In this document: positions 1 to 5,377 of the stretch, piece by piece | Layout of the letters: every line of letters begins with the position of its first letter | Numbering within the stretch: the stretch's first letter is position 1 | From: Desulfobacca acetoxidans | GTDB taxonomy: Bacteria > Desulfobacterota > Desulfobaccia > Desulfobaccales > 0-14-0-80-60-11 | Length of the DNA: 10,070 bases | Reading direction: 5' to 3' | NCBI GenBank assembly: GCA_022736495.1 | Contig: DZCR01000123.1 | Location: 1-10,070, forward strand | Notes under the pieces: model-generated | Seen by the model: only the letters and a program-made list of their open reading frames with translations | Database searches by the model: none | Told to the model about the DNA's origin: nothing | Made by a program: the position numbers and the translations under genes

Positions 1-1
1 C

Positions 2-2689
2 CGGTGGGGGGCGTTTGCGGGGTTGGTGTCAGGGTTTTGCCTCTGGGCTTATACTCTGGTCTTGCCCTATCTGATTGAAGCAGGTTGGTTTCCTCTCAGC
101 ATTTTAACCGCAGGCCCCTTCGGCCTGGATTTTCTCAAGCCCACCGCTTTTCTGGGACTGACGGGCCTGGATAAGCTCTCTCACGCCTTCTTCTGGTCCT
201 TGCTTTTCAATGTCGGCACTTTTGTGAGCGTTTCTTTATTGACGGCCCCCAGCCCGGTGGAGGAAGAACAGGCCCCGAGGTTTGTCGGAGTGTTCGAACG
301 GGACAGAGAGGCCCCTTTAGAGAAGCGCTATACGTACTTCCCGAGCCTGGAGGAATTGACCCACTTTATGGCCAAGCTTATCGGCCCCCGCAAGGCCGCA
401 GAAGCGCGTCGGAATTTTCTCCAGGAGGTGGTGATCCCTGAATCTGAGTGGGGGGACCGGGAAAAACTCCGGCTGGCGGATTTCGTAGAACGCACTCTGG
501 CCCGCTCCCTCGGACCGGCTGCGGCCCGGGTGCTCAAGGAAGGCTATCTCTCCGCCATGGGCACCCGCATGGAAGAGGTGTTCGATCTCTTCGGCCGGAT
601 CTCCAGTTCCCTGGAGGAAAGCGAACAACAACTGAAAAGGCGCGTGGCGGAACTCTCGGTGCTCTATGAAGCGGCCCGCAGATTGGCTTCTTCTCTTTAT
701 ATCCCCGATCTCCTGGAAGGGGTGCTGGGAGTGTTGGTGGAGCAGTTGGGGATAGAAAAATGTGCCGTGCGCCTGTTGGATGAAGATGGCTTGCTGCGTC
801 TGAAAGGCGTCCGGGGTTTACCGCCCGAGGCCCTGGAGATGGTGGTCAAACCTGAGCCGGAATCCCTTTTGGGCCAGTGTTTGCTTACTTCCCAGGCAAT
901 TTCCCTGGCAGATGCCTCCGCAGTTCCGGACCGCCTTCAGGGCCTTTCCGGGGAAGAAACAGCCGCCTCCGTGGTGCTGGCGCCCATTGCCACGGAAACC
1001 CTGACCTTGGGGGTATTGACCGCGGCCAGTAGCCAGAAGGGTTATTTTACCAAAGAACACGTGGAGTTCTTTCAATCGCTGGCTGGGCAATTGGGCCTGG
1101 CAGTGCGCAGCGCCAATATGGAGGAGGCCTTGCGCCTGGACGAGTCCCGACTCGAGGCGGTCTGGCGGTTGAGCCAAATGACCAAGGCAACCCTGAAAGA
1201 GATTACCGATTTCGCTTTAGAGGAGGGAGTCCGGCTCACCAAGAGCAAGATCGGTTACCTGGCTTTCACGAACCCCGGCGAAACGGTGCTCAAGATGCAA
1301 GCCTGGTCCAAGACTGCCATGCAGGAATGCGCCATTACCGATAAAACCTTTGAATATCCCCTGGAGACTACCGGGCTCTGGGGCGAAGCCGTGCGCCAGC
1401 GGCGGCCCATTATTACCAACGACTACGCCGTCCCCAACCCCTATAAAAAAGGCTACCCACCGGGCCATGTCGGGATAAACCGCCACATGAATATTCCGGT
1501 ATTTGACGGTGACCGCATCGTGGCCGTAGCCGGCGTAGGCAACAAGGATGATGATTATGATGAATCGGATGTCCGCCAGTTGACCTTGTTGATGAACGGC
1601 ATGTGGTGGCAGCTTAAGCGCAAACGGGCCGAAGAGGCCCTGACTGCGGAGCGCAAGCTCCTCATCCATACCTGCATGGATGGCATTCTGGCCCACGAGA
1701 TGTCCGGGACCCTTCTTATCTTTAACGACACCGCGGCCCGAATCCTGGGATATAATCCCGAGGAAGTCATCGGTAAACTGAATATCCGGGAACTTTATGC
1801 CCCAGGTCACCTGGATGAAATTATTGCTAAAATCCACGATCCGGCCTTTGGCGGAACCGGTATTTTAGAGAACTATGAAACCTTAATGCGCCATAAGGAT
1901 GGCACCCTCATCCCCATCTGGCTCTCGGCCCAAGTGCTCCATGAAGATGACCGGGAGATTGGCATTATGGGCCATTTTCGTGACCTGCGGGAACGCAAGC
2001 GTATGGAGGAGGAACTCCTGCGGAGTGAGCGCCTGGCCGTCCTGGGCAAGATGGCGGCCCATATCAGTCATGAAATCAAAAACCCGCTCATGCTCATCGG
2101 CGGATTCGCCCGGCAGGTCCTGAAAGATATTGAGAAAGAGCCTCAGAAAAATCTGGAAAAGCTCAAAATCATCGTGGATGAGGTCAAGAGGTTGGAAGAT
2201 TTCCTCGCCGAGGTGGGGGGGTATGCCAAATTTTCCGAGCCCCAAAAGCGCCCGGGCGACCTCAACGCCCTGATCCGGGAAACCTGCGAGCGCCTGGAGC
2301 CGAGTCTGCGGGAAAACAATATCGCGATCGTGAAAGAACTGGACCCCAACCTGCCGGAGATTCCCTTTGATCCTGGTCATCTGCGCCAGGTAATCCTGAA
2401 TATCGCCAAGAATGCCATTGAGGCCATGGGCGCCGGGGGCAGGCTGACCATTATCACCGGACGGCAAGGGGATCGAGTCTTCGTGCAAATTGCCGATACG
2501 GGAGAAGGGATATCCCCGGAAATTCGGGAACATATCTTCCAGCCCTTTTTTTCCTCCAAGCCCAAGGGAAGCGGCCTGGGGCTGGCTATTTCCCAGAGAA
2601 TTATCGAAGCCCACCAGGGAGAGATCGCCATAGCCAGCGAACCGCAAAAAGGCACGCGGGTGACCATCTTGCTGAAACCGAGTTCATGA
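2..2689 (+). CDS. SSS-family sensor histidine kinase (5' truncated by window edge)
   Basis: Membrane sensor kinase that would autophosphorylate on a histidine and pass the phosphate to an unidentified response regulator. The frame is open to the window edge, so the true start lies upstream; residues are counted from the TTG at 23. The N-terminal segment has two hydrophobic stretches (about 3-22 and 50-73) joined by a loop with GPFGLDFLKP and GLDKLSHAFFWSLL, which resembles the end of the sodium/solute symporter domain of CbrA-like kinases. A soluble linker (about 100-190, possibly STAC-like) and a coiled coil follow. GAF 1 is about 214-362 and GAF 2 about 380-535 (WGEAVRQRRPIITNDY, NIPVFDGDRIVAVAGVGNK). 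A PAS domain is at about 547-665. The kinase core has H-box H683 (HISHEIKNP), N-box N797 (NAIEAM), G1 D825 (DTGEGI) and G2 GSGLGL at 849-854, so it looks active. No regulator gene is adjacent downstream. The symporter part is only partly visible, so transport or ligand cannot be inferred. Confidence 0.9.
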   Translation, partial: RWGAFAGLVSGFCLWAYTLVLPYLIEAGWFPLSILTAGPFGLDFLKPTAFLGLTGLDKLSHAFFWSLLFNVGTFVSVSLLTAPSPVEEEQAPRFVGVFERDREAPLEKRYTYFPSLEELTHFMAKLIGPRKAAEARRNFLQEVVIPESEWGDREKLRLADFVERTLARSLGPAAARVLKEGYLSAMGTRMEEVFDLFGRISSSLEESEQQLKRRVAELSVLYEAARRLASSLYIPDLLEGVLGVLVEQLGIEKCAVRLLDEDGLLRLKGVRGLPPEALEMVVKPEPESLLGQCLLTSQAISLADASAVPDRLQGLSGEETAASVVLAPIATETLTLGVLTAASSQKGYFTKEHVEFFQSLAGQLGLAVRSANMEEALRLDESRLEAVWRLSQMTKATLKEITDFALEEGVRLTKSKIGYLAFTNPGETVLKMQAWSKTAMQECAITDKTFEYPLETTGLWGEAVRQRRPIITNDYAVPNPYKKGYPPGHVGINRHMNIPVFDGDRIVAVAGVGNKDDDYDESDVRQLTLLMNGMWWQLKRKRAEEALTAERKLLIHTCMDGILAHEMSGTLLIFNDTAARILGYNPEEVIGKLNIRELYAPGHLDEIIAKIHDPAFGGTGILENYETLMRHKDGTLIPIWLSAQVLHEDDREIGIMGHFRDLRERKRMEEELLRSERLAVLGKMAAHISHEIKNPLMLIGGFARQVLKDIEKEPQKNLEKLKIIVDEVKRLEDFLAEVGGYAKFSEPQKRPGDLNALIRETCERLEPSLRENNIAIVKELDPNLPEIPFDPGHLRQVILNIAKNAIEAMGAGGRLTIITGRQGDRVFVQIADTGEGISPEIREHIFQPFFSSKPKGSGLGLAISQRIIEAHQGEIAIASEPQKGTRVTILLKPSS

Positions 2690-2780
2690 ATTGGTAAAGA
2701 TAGGTGCCGAAAATTTTGCGATTTTTCTGGAGGGTTGCCGATCCGAACTCCATCTGCAAGGCAGTCCCATGATATTGGAA

Positions 2781-2996
2781 TTAAAAGTAACCCAACAGCC
2801 TGAGATCATTCATAATCGCTTCTTTCTCCTCACTTCTTCCCATCCGTTCGCTGCTATCCTCAGCACATTTTATAGTGCACGGAATGCAGCTAAGAGAGCG
2901 ATAGCCCTTATTATAGAGCTCGCAATATGGCAGTTCAAATGCGTGGATATAATCCCAGATATCCGCATCTCTCCCACGCCCCGGCCAACCCAGACT
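2781..2996 (-). pseudogene. C-terminal remnant of a CysD/PAPS-reductase-like protein
   Basis: A 71-codon minus-strand frame, opened by a TGA at 2997-2999 and closed by TAA at 2781-2783. It reads RDADIWDYIHAFELPYCELY, then NKGYRSLSCIPCT, then SERMGRSEEKEAIM, and ends LRLLGYF. This matches, from memory, the C-terminal end of PAPS reductase/sulfate adenylyltransferase subunit 2-like proteins: the D-x-W-x-Y-I motif, the Y-C-x-L-Y-x-K-G-Y-R-S-L stretch before a C-x-P-C-T motif, and a G-R-x-E-x-K-E tail ending in LGYF. These enzymes use adenylylated sulfur compounds. The nucleotide-binding N-terminal part of roughly 150-200 residues is absent: I find no continuation upstream in any minus frame, and there is no plausible start codon with a ribosome binding site. 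It converges on the kinase gene with a 91-bp gap. I read it as a decayed gene end. A frameshifted complete gene upstream is unlikely. Confidence 0.6.
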
Positions 2997-3389
2997 TCAG
3001 GCAGGAACAGGAAGTTCAGCTATCAGGCTGGACCCTGTTACCGACAGTGGCCCCTGGTGTTTCACTGCTTGCAACAGCTGAAGGGATTCAGCTACAAAAC
3101 GCCGGTAATGACATAGCCAATTGGTGCAGAGTCTCCCTATAAAAGGCGGTCAATTCTTTGCTCTGGAGTTTCAAGGCCGGGCAGTGGTGCAGCCCTCAGC
3201 CCAGTCACATCCCCGGATGAGCTGAGCTGGCTCAAGGCTGATGTGATGGCTCGACCGCCGGATCGCCCACCAGCCTGGACATACTCCCCACGAGTTTCAA
3301 GTCCTCGGCAGCCAGCGGGATGGTGCCGTCCGATGCGACTCAGGTGGAGGTTCACCAATGGCAGGCAGGCAAAGCTTTACCAAAAAATG
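2997..3389. other. Gene-poor stretch, no supported gene
   Basis: About 390 bp between the CysD-like remnant and the palindrome at 3390. The short frames on both strands (for example minus 3137-3358 and plus 3243-3509) have no recognisable motif, no convincing ribosome binding site and compositions typical of shadow frames. It may contain further decayed sequence from the upstream end of the remnant, but I could not recognise any. Confidence 0.5.
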
Positions 3390-3414
3390 GATTCCCAAGC
3401 TGAGCTTGGGAATC
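3390..3414. repeat. Palindromic dispersed repeat (TTCCCAAGCT family)
   Basis: Perfect 12-bp inverted repeat, GATTCCCAAGCT (3390-3401) and AGCTTGGGAATC (3403-3414), with one central base. The core TTCCCAAG/CTTGGGAA recurs in the palindrome at 5294-5320. Palindromes of this type are, to my knowledge, frequent between genes in several bacterial phyla and behave like REP elements. It lies 62 bp past the end of the PEP-CTERM-like gene and could also act as a transcript-end hairpin, although no T-tract follows it. Confidence 0.75.
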
Positions 3415-3475
3415 AGAGGGAAAAACAAGAAAGGCAAGGCCTTGGCTACCCCCAGACTTATGCCTTAATTGCTCA

Positions 3476-4165
3476 TCAACTCCAGGAAGCCAACTTGCGC
3501 CGCCGGTAGTTTGCCAGACACAAGAGACCAGCACCAAAAAGTAGCAGGGCGGAAGGGAGGGGAACCGGTGCCGCGGTATCAATCACTTGCCCTGTCACAG
3601 ACATAATGACGGTTTTATCAAAAGAGGTACTACCAGAACCATTTATTACCGGGATAACTATATCTCCATAGTCAAACCAAGCCCCACCATACCTGTAGCC
3701 GCCGTTAGCGATAAGATCGGCATCAGCAGACCCGTTTAAGATCGTGATTTCAGAGCCATTGTCAATCAGTTTAACATCCCAGCTAAGGTCAGTAAAACGG
3801 TTTGGTCCACTTTGGTCCAACGAACAAGAATAATTTGCTAACGTAACCCCTGGTAACGGGTAGTCACCATCGTAGAGAGGATAACCAGGAAACATTACGT
3901 AAAAAGTACTGTAGGACCCTTCAATGCGTGTAGTAATAGTAACTTGCTGGCTGAATGAACCTACCTCGGGATTAGGAAGATAGAAGGTATGTCCGAAGTG
4001 TCCTCCACTAGCACTCAGTGAAAAGGGCGCAGAAATCCCACGCTCCTCATTATAAAAAATGCCAACGCAATAAAAATCAAAGATTAAGGATGCCGCAGCA
4101 CCAGGCGCCCAAGAGAACACAAGCACCATTATCAAGCCCAACAAAAACCACCTCTGCCTTTTCAT
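3476..4165 (-). CDS. PEP-CTERM-like exported protein (VPLP variant)
   Basis: A 229-residue exported protein of unknown function. A signal peptide is clear: positive MKRQR, hydrophobic core at about 6-19, and a likely cleavage after AAA at about 23-25. The mature part is rich in G, S, T, Y and aromatic residues, like a beta-rich surface protein, and I recognise no catalytic motif. The C-terminus has the tripartite sorting signal of PEP-CTERM proteins: VPLP at 201-204 in place of VPEP, a hydrophobic span at 205-218 (SALLLFGAGLL), then basic RRRK at 221-224. Such tails are processed by exosortases, and the products go to the cell surface or extracellular matrix; no exosortase gene is in this window. 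The ATG has a GGAGAG ribosome binding site at 4171-4176, five bases away. Composition is clearly more AT-rich than the flanking genes. Its leader contains a GEMM-like riboswitch and terminator, so expression is probably ligand-controlled. It appears monocistronic. Confidence 0.85.
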   Translation of the reverse strand: MKRQRWFLLGLIMVLVFSWAPGAAASLIFDFYCVGIFYNEERGISAPFSLSASGGHFGHTFYLPNPEVGSFSQQVTITTRIEGSYSTFYVMFPGYPLYDGDYPLPGVTLANYSCSLDQSGPNRFTDLSWDVKLIDNGSEITILNGSADADLIANGGYRYGGAWFDYGDIVIPVINGSGSTSFDKTVIMSVTGQVIDTAAPVPLPSALLLFGAGLLCLANYRRRKLASWS

Positions 4166-4170
4166 AACCG

Positions 4171-4176
4171 CTCTCC
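4171..4176 (-). promoter_or_regulatory. Ribosome binding site of the PEP-CTERM-like gene
   Basis: GGAGAG on the minus strand, five bases before the ATG at 4163-4165. It fixes that start and lies just downstream of the leader terminator, so translation depends on readthrough of the terminator. Confidence 0.7.
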
Positions 4177-4192
4177 ATTAAATAAGATAATG

Positions 4193-4226
4193 AAAAAAGC
4201 CGAACTGCCATCTCAGGCAACCCGGC
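4193..4226 (-). terminator. Intrinsic terminator forming the riboswitch expression platform
   Basis: On the minus strand GCCGGGTTGCC (4226-4216) pairs over all 11 positions, three of them G-T wobbles, with GGCAGTTCGGC (4209-4199). The loop is TGAGAT and six T residues follow (4198-4193). It sits 27 bases before the ATG of the exported protein gene, so it would end the transcript before the gene. Its 5' arm is also the 3' strand of the GEMM-like aptamer, so aptamer folding and terminator folding exclude each other. The expected logic is ligand bound, terminator broken, gene ON. Confidence 0.75.
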
Positions 4227-4303
4227 TATCTGCTCTTCCTTGAAGAGACCCGTGGCTTTTTCCGTCCCCATCTTACGGTGGACTTGGCTTTTTGGTAAGT
4301 CTG
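4207..4303 (-). ncRNA. GEMM-family (cyclic dinucleotide) riboswitch aptamer
   Basis: Leader RNA resembling the GEMM family, which senses c-di-GMP (GEMM-I) or, in variants from Geobacter-like bacteria, 3',3'-cGAMP (GEMM-Ib). In order on the minus strand: a P2-like hairpin CCACC-GTAA-GATGG with a GNRA tetraloop and one C-A mismatch (about 4281-4268); the junction GGGACGGAAAAAGCC (about 4268-4254), close to the consensus GGGACGCAAAGCC; then P3 with ACGGG, an apical CTCTTC-AAG-GAAGAG hairpin (4247-4233), and a 3' strand TAGCCGGGTTGCC (4228-4216), close to the consensus TAGCGGGGTTACC. The GCC of the junction can pair with GGT of the 3' strand. The 5' segment is diverged from CAGGGCAAACC and I cannot assign the ligand-contacting base, so the ligand is not predicted. 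Identity rests on motif memory, not on a covariance search. Confidence 0.7.
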
Positions 4304-4658
4304 GGGCTAATCTATCCTTTTGCGTTCAGGAACCGGAACGGGGGGCTACCGCCTTCGCATGATGCTCAATCCCTGCAAAGTTTATCTAACGGGCCTCCGT
4401 GTTCCTACCGGTCTTCCTACTCATAAATTATCTGCATATATAATGCCATCTTCTTGAAAGCAAAAAAAACCCATATTGTTCAGTTTATTTAACATTGCAG
4501 GTTAGGTTCTTTAAATAATTATCTCCTTTGAATCAATACGTTTTTATAGAACTTCCTCTCTGACCATTCTGATTCTTTGTATTAAATTATTTTCTTAGGC
4601 TGTTCAATTATTTAAATTTTTATTTAATAATGAAACATATCCCAGCCCATAGGGTGCA
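4304..4658. other. Intergenic, AT-rich, no supported gene
   Basis: From the riboswitch to about 4400 the sequence holds the untranscribed or early-leader part of the exported-protein gene, where its promoter must lie; I see no confident -10/-35 pair. A short inverted repeat, CGTTC...GAACG at 4323-4340, is present. From about 4420 to 4640 it is strongly AT-rich with long A and T runs, unlike the GC-rich flanks, and no open frame of note is present. Confidence 0.5.
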
Positions 4659-4684
4659 GGTGGGAAAGCGCAGCGCATCCCGCC
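4659..4684. repeat. Palindromic dispersed repeat (GGTGGGA...TCCCGCC)
   Basis: Inverted repeat: GGTGGGA (4659-4665) against TCCCGCC (4678-4684), seven pairs with one T-G wobble, enclosing the palindromic core GCGC-A-GCGC (4668-4676). The wording AGGGTG...GGTGGGA...GCGC...TCCC resembles a widespread intergenic repeat family found in several bacterial phyla. Copy number in this genome cannot be judged here. Confidence 0.6.
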
Positions 4685-4775
4685 TTGAGCCTTATTCCAT
4701 TTCCAGACTCCGAACGTTATCATCCGCCGCCCCTAGCTAAATATTAAGGTAAAGCCCTCATATCCTTCCTCACCA

Positions 4776-4797
4776 GGTCAGGGGCGCCCCCCCGACC
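4776..4797. repeat. Imperfect palindrome, GGTC...GGGGCGCCCC...GACC
   Basis: GGTC at 4776-4779 and GACC at 4794-4797 enclose GGGGCGCCCC, itself a perfect palindrome, with three extra C on one side. It lies in a GC-rich gene-free stretch and could be a short protein-binding site or repeat. It has no T-tract, so it is not a terminator. Confidence 0.35.
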
Positions 4798-5293
4798 ACG
4801 CCCGCCCGAAAACCCCGTCATCCCTCCCAGCGCTTCTGGAGGCCGGCCCCATCCTGAGTTTATGATGCCCCCATGCCTTGCCGGAATAAAAGCGCCACAG
4901 TGTGGTCAACCCGTGGCAAACGAGACGGATTAAGCCGTTTCACCTGTGTCGCGTCCCGGCACAGACAGGCCCGTTCATCATGCATCACCTTGATATTCAT
5001 TACTAAATTTGGCGAGAACGGGATTTTACCCCCCGGCACAAGCCAGACACGACCGCGGCACAGGCTTGACCGCGTCGCGCCAACCACGCGGGTGCTGCCA
5101 GGGACGAGGGCGACAAGACCTCGCCATGGCCCGGCACGCGTCCCGGCCTTCCCCTGCTTACCCGGCACGCGGCCGGTCCTTTTCGGTGATTTTGGACGAT
5201 TTTTGGGCGATTTTTGGGGGCTAAATTGACGCGAAAACGAGGTTTATTTCCCTGTTTTTATGAAAACGTCGCCCCAGGCTTCATGCTTTCAAC
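4798..5293. other. GC-rich stretch, no supported gene
   Basis: Two opposed frames overlap here (plus 4873-5229, 118 codons; minus 4860-5168, 102 codons). Both are low-complexity in R, G, P and T, have no recognisable domain and no convincing ribosome binding site, so I do not call either. Visible elements are a short hairpin at 4922-4941 (GAGACGG/CCGTTTC with one wobble), five scattered CGGCAC hexamers (4957, 5034, 5056, 5132, 5163), and the 11-bp tandem array at 5188-5219. Confidence 0.5.
5188..5219. repeat. Three tandem GATTTTTGG units of about 11 bp
   Basis: Direct repeats GATTTTGGAC (5188-5197), GATTTTTGGGC (5198-5208) and GATTTTTGGGG (5209-5219). The 10-11 bp period puts the T-tracts on one face of the helix, which would favour intrinsic bending. 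No gene starts close by except the far end of yifB, so function is unknown. Confidence 0.6.
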
Positions 5294-5320
5294 TCGTTCC
5301 CAAGTTGCACTTGGGAACGA
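5294..5320. repeat. Palindromic dispersed repeat, copy 2 (TTCCCAAG family)
   Basis: Perfect 12-bp inverted repeat, TCGTTCCCAAGT (5294-5305) and ACTTGGGAACGA (5309-5320), with loop TGC. It shares the TTCCCAAG/CTTGGGAA arms of the palindrome at 3390-3414 and is followed after three bases by a second hairpin. Together they resemble a composite REP-like unit. It lies about 60 bp beyond the end of the yifB-like gene. Confidence 0.75.
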
Positions 5321-5323
5321 AAA

Positions 5324-5349
5324 TGACTGCCAAGCTCGGCTTGGCGTCA
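5324..5349. repeat. Second hairpin of composite palindromic repeat
   Basis: GCCAAGC (5329-5335) and GCTTGGC (5339-5345) with loop TCG, extended by TGAC (5324-5327) and GTCA (5346-5349) across a one-base bulge, giving 11 pairs. Adjacent to the palindrome at 5294-5320. It lies 28 bp past the yifB-like stop and could terminate that transcript, though it has no clear T-tract on the minus strand. Confidence 0.65.
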
Positions 5350-5377
5350 AGAGAGGGCGTTGAAAAAAATGCGGCTT

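Noticed and set aside
2691..3116. Plus-strand frame of 141 codons after the kinase
   Set aside because: TTG start without a ribosome binding site, no motif, and it overlaps the recognisable CysD-like remnant on the minus strand.
4077..4271. Minus-strand 64-codon frame across the riboswitch
   Set aside because: It runs through the structured leader and the start of the exported-protein gene in another frame, so it is a by-product of the RNA element.
4320..4345. Possible sigma-54 promoter GG...GC near the exported-protein gene
   Set aside because: The GG-GC spacing is nine, not ten, bases and the TGGCAC/TTGC elements are absent.
4957..5168. Five CGGCAC hexamers at spacings of 77, 22, 76 and 31 bp
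   Set aside because: The sequences between them do not align, so it is not a tandem duplication; GC-rich chance recurrence is enough.
4873..5229. Plus-strand frame of 118 codons and opposed minus frame 4860-5168
   Set aside because: Low-complexity arginine-, glycine- and proline-rich translations with no domain and no ribosome binding site.
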